Assembly (NCBI GenBank): GCA_021801605.1
Contig: JAJYXU010000062.1
Location: 1 to 64,000 of the forward strand
DNA from: Bacteroidota bacterium
Lineage (GTDB): Bacteria > Bacteroidota > Ignavibacteria > Ignavibacteriales > Melioribacteraceae
DNA: 64,000 bases
Direction: 5' to 3'
In this document: piece by piece, positions 25,587 through 33,882 of the stretch
Layout of the letters: the number at the start of each line of letters is the position of its first letter
How positions within the stretch are numbered: position 1 is the first letter of the stretch
Translations under genes and position numbers: made by a program
Notes under the pieces: model-generated
What the model was told of the DNA's origin: nothing
What the model saw: the letters and a program-made list of their open reading frames with translations, nothing else
Database searches by the model: none

Positions 25587-26203
25587 TGCTTCACGAAATA
25601 ATTTCTTATATCGGCTCTCTCGATCCGGCGTTAATCTATCTTGTTCTTTTCATTTTTGCGTTCATCGAAAATATTTTTCCCCCTTCACCAAGCGATTTTA
25701 TTGTGCTTTTCGGCGCTACTTTAATTGCAAATTCAACTCTTGGTTTCATCCCGATATTATTATTGACAAGTATCGGCAGCGGACTTGGCTTTATTGTAAT
25801 GTATCTAATAGGTGAATTTTTTGGTGAAAAAATTCTTCGAAAAGGGAAATTCAAATTCATCAAAAAAGAATATTTGAATAAAGCCGATCTCTTTTTTCAT
25901 AAATACGGTTATAATATAATTTTAATTAATAGATTTCTTCCAGGCACACGTGCGGTGGTCAGTTTTTTCTGTGGCGTTCATCGTCTTAAACCGATGCGCA
26001 CATTTATCTATGCGTGGGTTAGTTCCTTTATTTGGAATGCGCTGCTGATTTTTCTCGGAATTAAATTGGGTGAAAATCTACAACTTATAGATTCTTACTT
26101 ATCCAAATATTCACAGATTATTTTATCACTTACAGTTTTAGTAATTGTTTTTCTTTTAATTAGATTTTGGCTGAAAAGAAAAAAGACAAATGAAATTTCT
26201 TGA
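25586..26203 (+). CDS. DedA/VTT-family membrane protein
   Basis: A 205-residue polytopic membrane protein of the DedA (SNARE-associated/VTT) family. Landmarks are the amphipathic re-entrant FAFIENIFPPSPSDFIVLFG near residue 27, and INRFLPGTRAVVSFFCGVHR near 113 (the conserved RFxPGxR). DedA proteins flip undecaprenyl phosphate or phospholipids across the membrane. It starts within the ispF stop codon and overlaps lnt by 14 bp. Confidence 0.92.
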   Translation: MLHEIISYIGSLDPALIYLVLFIFAFIENIFPPSPSDFIVLFGATLIANSTLGFIPILLLTSIGSGLGFIVMYLIGEFFGEKILRKGKFKFIKKEYLNKADLFFHKYGYNIILINRFLPGTRAVVSFFCGVHRLKPMRTFIYAWVSSFIWNALLIFLGIKLGENLQLIDSYLSKYSQIILSLTVLVIVFLLIRFWLKRKKTNEIS

Positions 26204-27845
26204 GAAGTATAGAATAGTTTTAACACCGGAACAGAAGAAGGAACGAAAGAAAAATTTATTGTTCGGGTTATTGAGCGGCGTAATGCTTGGTATATCTTAT
26301 CCGCCAATTCCTTTGCCATTTCTAAGTTTCTTTGCGTTTGTTCCGTTTTTCTATGTAATTGAAAAAAAGGAAACACTCGCATCGCTAAACCGCTTTACCT
26401 ACTTCACTCTTTTCTTTTTTAATCTGATAACTTTATACTGGGTTGGAAGCTGGACAAAAGAAGCGGACACATTTTTGATGATCTCCGGCACAGCGCTCTT
26501 GTTTTTTAATCCTTTCTTCTATTTAATTATTCCTACGCTCTATTATTTTTCAAAGAAATCATTCGGTAAAAAAACTGCACTTTTTCTTTTTCCTTTATAC
26601 TGGGTTACATTTGAATATCTTTATAGTTTAACCGATGCACGCTTTCCATGGCTTACGTTGGGAAATTGTTTGCCTTACTTCAATACCTTTATTCAAATTG
26701 CGGACATAGTCGGTGTCTATGGTCTTTCTTTAATCATTCTCTTTATAAATATTTTCATCTATCTCTCAATCAAAGATTTGAAAAGAAAAAAGAAGATTGA
26801 TAACAAATTTGCACTAACAACGGCTGCACTTTTTTTTGTTGTGTTGATCTACGGAATAGTCCGGATAAATAATTTTAAAATTGCAGATAAAAAAATAAAA
26901 GTTGGATTGATTCAGCCCAATTTGAATCCTTGGGATAAATGGAAAGCCGGCAGTATTGATGATCAGCTTAATCAATATTTGGAGTTGTCGGAGAGGGCAA
27001 TTAATAAAGGCGCTAAACTTATTATTTGGCCCGAATCTGCTTTGCCGGTTTATCTACTATCCGGAAATTATGAAATGGAAGTTGAGCGTATTCATCAGTT
27101 TGTCAGCACAAAAAACATTTTACTGATGACGGGGATGCCGGATAAAAATTTTTATTTTAACAAAAATGAAGCTCCAAAGGATGCTAAAGAAACTAAGAGC
27201 GGTGTTCTATATACATCATACAATTCAATTTTGCTCTTTACACCTTACTCTCTTAATGTTCAAAAATATGGAAAAATAAAACTCGTCCCTTTTGGAGAGC
27301 ATGTTCCATTTGTAGAAGAATTACCATTCTTAGGTGATTTTATTAAATGGGAAGTTGGTATTTCAAGCTGGAATGTGGGACAGCATCAAACGGTATTTGA
27401 TCTAAATGAATCGAAAAATATCCCTCTTAAAGTTGGCGGTGTTATTTGTATTGAATCAATTTATCCGGATTTCGTTGCGGGTTTTGTCCAACGCGGTGCA
27501 AACTTACTTGTGGTTGTTACAAATGACAGTTGGTATGGAAATTCGAGCGGTCCATATCAGCATAAAGAAATTTCTGTTCTACGTGCTGTGGAAAATCGGA
27601 AGACTCTCGTTCGTGCGGCTAATGGAGGAGTGACTTGTATAATAGATCCGATTGGAAGAACAATTGCATCAACAAAACTTTTTACCCGCGATATTCTTGT
27701 CGGAGATGCAGCAATTGAAGATGGTGTAACAATTTATTCCCGTTATCCATCGGTGGTGCCGTTGTTTTCTTCTTTCATTTCAATTGTAACGATATTGTTT
27801 TTTGTTTATAAAAAATTCTCAACTAAACTGAAGAAAAGATCATGA
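26190..27845 (+). CDS. lnt: Apolipoprotein N-acyltransferase
   Basis: A 551-residue enzyme that completes lipoprotein maturation by N-acylating the lipid-modified cysteine. The N-terminal ~230 residues hold several transmembrane helices (GVMLGISYPPIPLPFLSFFA). The periplasmic nitrilase domain has the catalytic triad: Glu in IIWPESALP (near 280), Lys in KLVPFGEHVPF (near 364) and Cys in GVICIESIYPD (near 419). A C-terminal helix (VVPLFSSFISIVTILFFVY) follows. It overlaps DedA by 14 bp and the aldolase gene by 4 bp. Its presence supports a Gram-negative envelope. Confidence 0.95.
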   Translation: MKFLEKYRIVLTPEQKKERKKNLLFGLLSGVMLGISYPPIPLPFLSFFAFVPFFYVIEKKETLASLNRFTYFTLFFFNLITLYWVGSWTKEADTFLMISGTALLFFNPFFYLIIPTLYYFSKKSFGKKTALFLFPLYWVTFEYLYSLTDARFPWLTLGNCLPYFNTFIQIADIVGVYGLSLIILFINIFIYLSIKDLKRKKKIDNKFALTTAALFFVVLIYGIVRINNFKIADKKIKVGLIQPNLNPWDKWKAGSIDDQLNQYLELSERAINKGAKLIIWPESALPVYLLSGNYEMEVERIHQFVSTKNILLMTGMPDKNFYFNKNEAPKDAKETKSGVLYTSYNSILLFTPYSLNVQKYGKIKLVPFGEHVPFVEELPFLGDFIKWEVGISSWNVGQHQTVFDLNESKNIPLKVGGVICIESIYPDFVAGFVQRGANLLVVVTNDSWYGNSSGPYQHKEISVLRAVENRKTLVRAANGGVTCIIDPIGRTIASTKLFTRDILVGDAAIEDGVTIYSRYPSVVPLFSSFISIVTILFFVYKKFSTKLKKRS

Positions 27846-28876
27846 AAAAAATTATTGATTTAAGAAGCGACACAATTACAAAACCATCTCAAGAAATGCG
27901 CAAAGCAATGTATGATGCAGAAGTAGGCGATGATGTTTACAAAGAAGATCCAACAGCAAACGAACTAGAAAAATATGCTGCCGAACTTCTCGGTAAAGAA
28001 GCGACGCTTTTTGTTCCAAGCGGAGTGATGGGAAACCAAATTTGTTTGAATGTATTAACTCAACCTGGCGATGAAGTTATCTGCGAAAAGGACGCCCACA
28101 TTTTTCAATACGAATCCGGTTCACCTGCTGCATTAAGCGGAATTCAGTTAAGCTTGGTTGACGGTGGACTACCAGGAATTTTTACTGCTAAGCAAATCGA
28201 ACCGCTTATTCGTCCCGAGAGCGCATACTATATGGCTCGCACAAAAGTTATTGAGATAGAGAACACACATAATCGTGCTGGCGGAACAATTAATTCAATT
28301 GAAAACATTAAGTCACTCTCCAATTTGGCTAAGAAGTATAATCTTTCGTTTCATCTGGATGGTGCACGAATTTGGAACGCTTCTGTTGAAACTGGAATTT
28401 CACCTGCAGAATATGCAAAACATTTTGATACTATTTCCTGTTGTCTTTCAAAAGGGTTGGGAGCGCCAATTGGTTCTATTATTGCCGGTACTAAAGATTT
28501 CATTAAAGAAGCTTACCGAGTGCGTAAAGCTTGGGGCGGTGGAATGCGACAGGTAGGCATTCTTGCAGCCGCAGGATTATATGCCTTGAAAAATAATATA
28601 CCCCGATTGAAAGAAGACCACGAGAAAGCAACGCTTCTTGCTGATAGACTTTCTCTTATACCTGGCATTATCATTATTAAAGAACTCGTTCAAACAAATA
28701 TTGTAATGTTCTCCTCACTTAAAATATCTGTTGATGATTTCCTGAATAGATGTAAAGAAAACGGTTTGTTGTTCGGGACAGGAAAAGTTGGCGTGATTCG
28801 GGCTGTAACTCATATGGATGTTTCACTGGAAGATATTGACCAAGCAGTAAAAATAATTGAAAAAATTATGTTGTAA
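27842..28876 (+). CDS. ltaE: Low-specificity L-threonine aldolase
   Basis: A 344-residue PLP enzyme that cleaves threonine (or allo-threonine) to glycine and acetaldehyde. The start is characteristic, IIDLRSDTITKPSQEMRKAM. Other landmarks are FVPSGVMGNQICL, the active-site HLDGARIWNA (near 168) and the PLP lysine in CCLSKGLGAPIGS (near 205). It overlaps lnt by 4 bp and ends the overlapping era-to-ltaE run. A hairpin-forming repeat follows immediately. Confidence 0.95.
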   Translation: MKKIIDLRSDTITKPSQEMRKAMYDAEVGDDVYKEDPTANELEKYAAELLGKEATLFVPSGVMGNQICLNVLTQPGDEVICEKDAHIFQYESGSPAALSGIQLSLVDGGLPGIFTAKQIEPLIRPESAYYMARTKVIEIENTHNRAGGTINSIENIKSLSNLAKKYNLSFHLDGARIWNASVETGISPAEYAKHFDTISCCLSKGLGAPIGSIIAGTKDFIKEAYRVRKAWGGGMRQVGILAAAGLYALKNNIPRLKEDHEKATLLADRLSLIPGIIIIKELVQTNIVMFSSLKISVDDFLNRCKENGLLFGTGKVGVIRAVTHMDVSLEDIDQAVKIIEKIML

Positions 28877-28884
28877 TGTTTCTT

Positions 28885-28960
28885 CTTCTTGCTCATGCTC
28901 TTGATCTTGACCATAATCTTTTTAATAGAGCAAGATTAAGAATAAGATCATGAGCAAGAG
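28885..28960. repeat. Inverted repeat of CTTGCTCATG ... CATGAGCAAG words
   Basis: CTTGCTCATG (28888-28897) is perfectly inverted at 28949-28958, and the flanking text (CTCTTGATCTTGACC / TTAAGAATAAGATC) is also roughly complementary. Fragments of the same vocabulary (AATAAGATCAAGAGCAAG, ATGAGCAAGATCAAGAGCA) occur at 36661-36681 and 44555-44574. It lies 3' of ltaE and may stop transcription of the long upstream run. Confidence 0.8.
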
Positions 28961-28979
28961 ATAAACTAATTGGTGCCAA

Positions 28980-29432
28980 ATGGAAATTAAAAACTACAAA
29001 CACAAAATCATTGAAATTGTTCGTTTCCATGAAGTAGATATTCTTGGTGTTTGCAACAATGCGGTTTACTTTAACTACTTTGAAGACGCCCGCATTAAAT
29101 ATCTTCAAGATATCAAGAAACTTTTTACTATGAAGGAATTTTTGGAAGGCGATTCGTTCTTTATAATGGTTCACAACGAAAGCGATTATATTGAATCCAC
29201 ACATCTTGACGACGAATTAAATATTTATACAAGAATAGAATTTATTAAGAACTCAAGTTTTGGATTTAGACATCTTGTGGAAAAGAATAACACCAGAAAA
29301 GTTATCGCTCGCGGTGGAGGCGTTGTAGTTCACATTAACCGCATTACTAAGAAGTCAATTCCAATACCAAATGAATTTTATGAAGCAGTTCTAAAATTTG
29401 AAAAACATGTCGAAATTATTAGATCAACTTAA
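28980..29432 (+). CDS. Hotdog-fold acyl-CoA thioesterase (4HBT family)
   Basis: A 150-residue 4-hydroxybenzoyl-CoA-thioesterase-like protein. The active-site region reads FHEVDILGVCNNAVYFNYFEDARIKYL, where the usual Asp-X-X-Gly-Hxx-(N)NxxYxxYFExxR motif is recognisable with D20 and N27. The rest, including EFIKNSSFGFRHLV and ARGGGVVVHINRITKKSIPIP, fits the family. Substrate unknown. Its 3' end overlaps the convergent DUF1624 gene by 4 bp. Confidence 0.85.
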   Translation: MEIKNYKHKIIEIVRFHEVDILGVCNNAVYFNYFEDARIKYLQDIKKLFTMKEFLEGDSFFIMVHNESDYIESTHLDDELNIYTRIEFIKNSSFGFRHLVEKNNTRKVIARGGGVVVHINRITKKSIPIPNEFYEAVLKFEKHVEIIRST

Positions 29433-30559
29433 CGCAAAATAAGAATTACCGTTCCAATACAAAGTACCGCCACAGTGACCCAGCGGGAATAAGCCGGGTA
29501 TCTGCTTTTTAAATTGCCCCATACTTTTGCAAGTGCAAGCATAAGTACAATCAAAACCGCTGTTACAATTAGGCATTGCAGTAAATTGTAATTCTGCTCT
29601 GATATTTGTATTAAACTTTTTCCCCAGAATATTTCCCGGTAAATTAATTGAAGATGTACCCAATAAATTAAAAGTGATTCACGGCTAACATCCAGGATAA
29701 GTGATTTATAATTCTCTTTATTCTGTAGATAAAACCAGAAGGTCCCGAGTGAAAAAAGTATGACTCCAAACCTTTCAAAAAAGAAAAATAGGTTGGGTCG
29801 AATGTTAGCCAACTGTGCTGGAAATAAAATATACAGAACAACAACACTAATAAGATAAAATGCTGCCCCTATAATAATCAGTCTTTTTGCAAACTCTTTT
29901 TCTGTTTTTCCCTGCTTGGCTTTGATATAATATTTTGCAACATAGGCACCGCTAAAAACAAAAGCCCACCATGGAAATCCCGGAAAGAGCGAGCCATGCA
30001 TTTTATTAAAATAATTTGCAAAGAATAGTGGCATGTATTGTGTAAAATCTATATTCCATGTTAGCGGACTTACAATTAATACAATTGCAGTTACAATCAG
30101 AGAGAAATTGTAAAAACGGTTTTCTGATTTTATAAAGATTCGAGCCAGCAGTAGAAATATAAGTCCGGTCGAAATTAATTGAAGAATATCAACAGTGTAT
30201 AAACTTTCTAGATTCGATTGTGTCGGGTTGGCTAAAATTTTTGTTAATGAGTAATAGGGAATATGGAGAGAATACCCGACAAAAAAGATTAGTCCTATTC
30301 TTGATACTTTACGCCAAAACTCTTTTCCAAACATTCTTAGCTGTTCAATTCCTTTCTGCAGAGAAAGAACGAAAACCAATCCCGAAGCGAAACTAAATGA
30401 AGGTGCTACTAATCCGTTAATAAAATTCAAATAGGTGAACCACCAAGTCTCTCGGAGTGCCGGGGTTAATAATGTATTCACTACATGCACCTCAATCATA
30501 ATTATTAATGCCAGCCCTTTTAATAGATCAATAAATAATGCCCGGTTCTTTAGACTCAT
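29429..30559 (-). CDS. DUF1624 / HGSNAT-like membrane acyltransferase
   Basis: A 376-residue polytopic membrane protein. The N-terminus RALFIDLLKGLALIIMIEVH is the typical opening of DUF1624 and heparan-alpha-glucosaminide acetyltransferase proteins, with the histidine in the first helix, followed by APSFSFASGLVFVL. About ten hydrophobic segments follow, including a late LLIYWVHLQLIYR. Such proteins acetylate surface sugars. It is convergent with the thioesterase and divergent from the exonuclease gene; ~150 bp of A/T-rich DNA upstream probably holds both promoters. Confidence 0.85.
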   Translation of the reverse strand: MSLKNRALFIDLLKGLALIIMIEVHVVNTLLTPALRETWWFTYLNFINGLVAPSFSFASGLVFVLSLQKGIEQLRMFGKEFWRKVSRIGLIFFVGYSLHIPYYSLTKILANPTQSNLESLYTVDILQLISTGLIFLLLARIFIKSENRFYNFSLIVTAIVLIVSPLTWNIDFTQYMPLFFANYFNKMHGSLFPGFPWWAFVFSGAYVAKYYIKAKQGKTEKEFAKRLIIIGAAFYLISVVVLYILFPAQLANIRPNLFFFFERFGVILFSLGTFWFYLQNKENYKSLILDVSRESLLIYWVHLQLIYREIFWGKSLIQISEQNYNLLQCLIVTAVLIVLMLALAKVWGNLKSRYPAYSRWVTVAVLCIGTVILILR

Positions 30560-30705
30560 TGTCCGCTCGAAAAATTTTGTGTTAAGATAATAAATTTAAA
30601 ATGTTTTCAATAATGCAATCGGATAAATCTTAACATTTTATATTGTATCATCTCTGGCGAAAATTTATTAATTTATAACTAGAACAAGTAAATAAATGGG
30701 GCTTT

Positions 30706-31395
30706 ATGAATCTTGTTTTTGATATTGAAACCGTCAGCGTTGGTTTTGAAACGCTTTCCGAATCCCAGCAGGAATTCCTGCTGCGTTATACAGAATCCGA
30801 AAAAGATCATCAGAAAAAAACTGAATTGATCGAAGAAACCATCCGTTATCTCAGTCTGTATCCTTACACTGCTAAAATTATTGCGCTTGGGTTGTTCAAT
30901 ACTGAAAAGGGAAAAGCTATGGTTTTTTATGAAGGCGGTGAAGATGATGAGTGGGTTGCCGAAGAGAAAATTACTAAGTACAAAGGTGTAGATGAAAAAC
31001 AAATGCTTTCATATTTCTGGAAATATGCTGATAAGGCGGAAAAATTAATTTCATTTAACGGTAGAAATTTTGATCTCCCTTTTATAATGATTCGTTCTGC
31101 AATAAACAAAATCAAGCCAACCAAAAATTATTTAAAGAATCGTTACGACTCATCTCACCATATAGATTTGCTTGAACAGTTTACATTCTACGGTCTCACT
31201 AAGAAATTTAATCTTGATTTCTATTGTCATGCTTTCGGCATCGAATCGCCAAAATCCAAAGGCATTACCGGTATGGATGTTAAAGAACTATACCGTGCCG
31301 GAAGGATGAAAGATATTGCAATTTACTGCGGTTTGGATGTAAGGGCAACATTCGAGCTTTTTCAAATTTGGAACGAATACCTTAATATTTCCTGA
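30706..31395 (+). CDS. PolB-exonuclease-like 3'-5' exonuclease (PF10108 type)
   Basis: A 229-residue DEDDy-type exonuclease domain standing alone. Motif Exo I is LVFDIETVSV (residues 3-12); Exo II is LISFNGRNFDLPFIMIRS (near 108); Exo III is DIAIYCGLDVRATFELF (near 204), with the tyrosine of DEDDy proteins. Such proteins are predicted single-stranded DNA exonucleases of the DNA-polymerase-B group found without a polymerase. ATG 30706 has no obvious ribosome-binding site. It is divergent from the DUF1624 gene. Confidence 0.88.
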   Translation: MNLVFDIETVSVGFETLSESQQEFLLRYTESEKDHQKKTELIEETIRYLSLYPYTAKIIALGLFNTEKGKAMVFYEGGEDDEWVAEEKITKYKGVDEKQMLSYFWKYADKAEKLISFNGRNFDLPFIMIRSAINKIKPTKNYLKNRYDSSHHIDLLEQFTFYGLTKKFNLDFYCHAFGIESPKSKGITGMDVKELYRAGRMKDIAIYCGLDVRATFELFQIWNEYLNIS

Positions 31396-31428
31396 CTAAA
31401 AATAGAATCCCAAAGTTTTAAGGCATCA

Positions 31429-31531
31429 ATGAGTCTTCTCTAAAAAGGTAATTTCATTATGGAAAAATTTTGAATTCGGTTTATTTTCACAATCCAAAAT
31501 AATGGAATAGACCTTTTTAGATACGCCTCAT
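31429..31531. repeat. Inverted-repeat element (ATGAG...TCTAAAAAGGT / ACCTTTTTAGA...CTCAT)
   Basis: TCTAAAAAGGT (31439-31449) is perfectly inverted at 31511-31521, and ATGAG (31429-31433) with CTCAT (31527-31531) forms an outer pair at equal spacing. The arm wording resembles the CTCTAAAAACT ends of the element at 38109-38208. The ~60-bp interior is A/T-rich with CATTATGGAA facing AATAATGG. No frame crosses it. It lies between the exonuclease and a small membrane-protein gene. Confidence 0.7.
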
Positions 31532-31600
31532 AAATCATTTTTCAGAAATATGTCCCTGTTCCGGTTAAACAACAACATCAATAACTAATTGGAGTTTTAT

Positions 31601-32014
31601 ATGAACACAAAAAAAATGATTATCGCAGTCATCGCTGTTTTTATTCTTCTGGAAGCCACAAACTTCCTCATACACGGCCTATTTCTCTCCAAGACTTATG
31701 AGGGTCTGACAGATGTTTTCCGTCCTATGGAAGAAATGAGCAGTATGATGTGGAGGATGTGGATCGCAGATCTCGTCTGGTCTTTCTTCTTTGTATTTAT
31801 TTTTATTAAAGGATACCAGAACAAAGGAATTTTGGAAGGAGTCCGCTACGGAGTTTATATTGCATTGTTCATGAACTTTGTGGCAGCTGTTGCACAAAAT
31901 GCAGTTTACCCAATTCCCGATACGTTAGCTCTGCAATGGTTTATTTATGGATCCATACAATCAATACTGCTCGGAGTAGTCACGGCATTGATTTATAAAC
32001 CAAAAGCAGCGTAA
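31601..32014 (+). CDS. Small four-helix membrane protein of unknown function
   Basis: A 137-residue protein starting at ATG 31601, after GGAG at 31591-31594. Hydrophobic helices are at residues ~5-25 (MIIAVIAVFILLEATNFLIH), ~55-75 (IADLVWSFFFVFIFIKGY), ~83-100 (VRYGVYIALFMNFVAAVA) and ~112-133 (LQWFIYGSIQSILLGVVTAL). The loop after the first helix is methionine-rich (MEEMSSMMWRMW). I do not recognise the family with confidence. It is monocistronic with its own terminator just downstream. Confidence 0.75.
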   Translation: MNTKKMIIAVIAVFILLEATNFLIHGLFLSKTYEGLTDVFRPMEEMSSMMWRMWIADLVWSFFFVFIFIKGYQNKGILEGVRYGVYIALFMNFVAAVAQNAVYPIPDTLALQWFIYGSIQSILLGVVTALIYKPKAA

Positions 32015-32042
32015 TACACGATAAAATAACACTTTTTATAAA

Positions 32043-32069
32043 AGGGGCGCCGCTGACGCGCCTCTTTTT
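32043..32069 (+). terminator. Rho-independent terminator
   Basis: AGGGGCGC (32043-32050), a 7-base loop CGCTGAC and GCGCCTCT (32058-32065) form an 8-bp GC-rich stem with one G-U pair, followed directly by TTTT. It stands 28 bp after the small membrane-protein gene. It is one of few clear intrinsic terminators in the window. Confidence 0.85.
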
Positions 32070-32135
32070 CTGTAAATAAATTTTGTTTTAAAAAATCTTA
32101 CCCCTTATCTTCAGCTGCACTATTTGAGCAATTGA

Positions 32136-32762
32136 TTGAAAGAAAAATATTCCGATGCAACGGGAATAATCCTCTCGGGTGGTTTGAGCAGCCGGATGGG
32201 CACTGATAAAGCTTTACTTAGGATTGGTAACCAAACTATTATAGAAAGAATATGTGTTGTAATGTCGAAGGTCTTTAAAAATATTTTAATCAGCACAAAT
32301 GATTTTGAAAGCTACAGGTTTCTTGGTTTACCAATGGCTGCAGATGTTTACAAAGGTTATGGTCCCCTTTCTGGAATTCATGCAACTCTTGTTATATCAA
32401 AAACAGTTAGAAATTTTATCCTTTCATGCGATTTACCATTAATGTCGGAAGAAATGATTCGTTTCATTACCGAATATAAAACTGCAAGATCTATTTCCAT
32501 TTCATCGGCTGGCGGTAGGGATCAGCATTTATGCGGGATTTATAATAAATCATTAATTCCCGTCATCGAAGATATTCTGCGCAGTTCGAATAATTCTGAA
32601 AATAAAAATGGAAAAAGTTCTTCAAGCGTAAAAAATTTGATACTAAATACCGGTACTGAAATAATTGAGGCAGATATTCTTCCTTTCTATAAGGAAGATA
32701 TTTATTTCAACATGAACACCATAGATGACTTTGAGTTTATCAAAAAGAAAATTTTAGAATGA
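32136..32762 (+). CDS. mobA: Molybdenum cofactor guanylyltransferase (MobA)
   Basis: A 208-residue protein with the MobA signature at the N-terminus, GIILSGGLSSRMGTDKALLRIG (residues 10-31), followed by DVYKGYGPLSGIHATL (near 72) and ILSCDLPLMS (near 97). It attaches GMP to molybdopterin for DMSO-reductase-family enzymes. The start is TTG 32136 with no good ribosome-binding site. It overlaps the monoheme gene by 4 bp, linking molybdoenzyme maturation to the sulfur module that follows. The molybdoenzyme itself is not in the window. Confidence 0.88.
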   Translation: MKEKYSDATGIILSGGLSSRMGTDKALLRIGNQTIIERICVVMSKVFKNILISTNDFESYRFLGLPMAADVYKGYGPLSGIHATLVISKTVRNFILSCDLPLMSEEMIRFITEYKTARSISISSAGGRDQHLCGIYNKSLIPVIEDILRSSNNSENKNGKSSSSVKNLILNTGTEIIEADILPFYKEDIYFNMNTIDDFEFIKKKILE

Positions 32763-33031
32763 GAAAAACGCTAAGACTAAATATCAAGTTTCTTTTAACA
32801 GCTTATTTTTTTGTTCTTCTTACAGCGGGATTCTTCATCTATGGCGTGTATTGGTATATAAATGTTCCGGTTGACGAAAAAGTGGAAAAATATCGCGTTG
32901 AACAATTGAAGAAACAAACAGTTGCAGATGAATCAGCTTTCACTGATCTGCCTCTCATACCAGATAGTAGAGAAGGTTGTGTAACCTGCCATTCAGAAGT
33001 TAAAGGAAATGATTTCTCGAGAGCAAAATAA
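32759..33031 (+). CDS. Membrane-anchored monoheme c-type cytochrome-like protein
   Basis: A 90-residue protein with one N-terminal transmembrane helix (FLLTAYFFVLLTAGFFIYGVYW, residues 11-32) and a single heme-binding motif CVTCH near residue 78, very close to the C-terminus. No second ligand motif is obvious. It overlaps mobA by 4 bp. It could shuttle electrons between a periplasmic molybdoenzyme and the quinone pool, or be a remnant of a larger cytochrome. Confidence 0.7.
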   Translation: MRKTLRLNIKFLLTAYFFVLLTAGFFIYGVYWYINVPVDEKVEKYRVEQLKKQTVADESAFTDLPLIPDSREGCVTCHSEVKGNDFSRAK

Positions 33032-33035
33032 TATA

Positions 33036-33170
33036 ATGGACACTATGAACGGAGTTGTGAGTGTTGATAAATGGGTCTTTGGTTAAGCTGATTCTCCGCC
33101 TTCATTGCCAAAACTTTCAACTCCTGCCGTTGGCGGAAAAGCTGCAAAGAAAAAGAAAGAAGGATGCTGA
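33036..33170 (+). pseudogene. Small 45-codon frame interrupted by TAA, ending in a lysine-rich Cys tail
   Basis: From ATG 33036 the frame reads MDTMNGVVSVDKWVFG, TAA at 33084-33086, then ADSPPSLPKLSTPAVGG and KAAKKKKEGC to a TGA at 33168-33170. The part after the TAA has the bias of a real tail: proline-rich, then lysine-rich, then a C-terminal cysteine. It begins 4 bp after the monoheme gene. The break could be a nonsense mutation (for example from AAA or CAA) or the two halves may not belong together. I do not recognise the family. The remainder of the gap to 33381 holds no gene I can support. Confidence 0.35.
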
Positions 33171-33381
33171 TTTATCATCAATATTCAACTATCCGGCGCG
33201 TGATTTCCACATATAGCGCCGGATTTACCTGCCTAAATTTATTCAAGACAACATAGCCGTTATCTCATTTTTTAGAAGTTATTGTATTCTTTTTCTTACA
33301 AATAGGAAGAAAAAAAGTAACAATGCTGAAAATTTTGAAAAAAAACCTTACATTATCTATTGGCAGTAAAGTTGATACTCA

Positions 33382-33412
33382 TTGATATCAACAATTAGGA
33401 TATTGATCAATA
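33382..33412. promoter_or_regulatory. Two palindromes just upstream of the MerR-type gene, candidate operator
   Basis: TTGATATCAA (33382-33391) and TATTGATCAATA (33401-33412) are both perfect palindromes, 9 bp apart, sharing the TTGAT half-site, and a further GTTGATAC lies at 33371-33378. They end 3 bp before ATG 33416. MerR-family regulators bind inverted repeats between promoter elements, so an autoregulatory site is plausible. This is read from the sequence only. Confidence 0.5.
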
Positions 33413-33415
33413 ATT

Positions 33416-33856
33416 ATGTTAGCACAAAACGTCTCCGATAATCCGGTTTATACCATAAGCACTGCCGCAAGCTTACTGAATATTTCAGTCCATACCCTAA
33501 GAATGTATGAAAGAGAAGGATTAATCCTTCCCTATAAAAAAGAGAGCCACCAAAGATTGTATTCCGATAAAGATCTCGAACGGATGCGATGCATTAGAAA
33601 AACAATATCGGAAGATAAGATTGGAATTGAAGGGATTCGTAGAATCCTTTCGTTGATACCATGCTGGGGTATTTTAAATTGTTCAAAAAAAGATAGACTA
33701 AATTGCCACGCTTACAGTGAGTATACTAAACCTTGCTGGATGCTTAATCACAAAGATAATTATTGTGCTTCACGAGATTGCCGTACTTGCCAGGTGTATT
33801 CATCTTTTGGAAACTGTAAGAGCATCAAAGACAAACTAAAAGAAATCATTTTATAA
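33416..33856 (+). CDS. MerR-family regulator with a cysteine-rich C-terminal domain
   Basis: A 146-residue protein. The MerR winged helix is complete: YTISTAASLLNISVHTLRMYEREGL, residues 11-35, then ERMRCIRKTISEDKIGIEGI. The C-terminal ~65 residues contain eight cysteines in the pattern C-x6-C-x7-C-x9-C...C-x4-C-x2-C-x9-C (PCWGILNC, NCHAY, PCWML, YCASRDCRTC, NCKS). This would suit an iron-sulfur cluster, zinc, or persulfide-sensing site. It sits immediately ahead of the SQR-like operon and behind two palindromes, so it probably controls that operon in response to sulfur, metal or redox state. Confidence 0.85.
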   Translation: MLAQNVSDNPVYTISTAASLLNISVHTLRMYEREGLILPYKKESHQRLYSDKDLERMRCIRKTISEDKIGIEGIRRILSLIPCWGILNCSKKDRLNCHAYSEYTKPCWMLNHKDNYCASRDCRTCQVYSSFGNCKSIKDKLKEIIL

Positions 33857-33882
33857 CTCTAAATTAAAATTAAGGAAAAACT

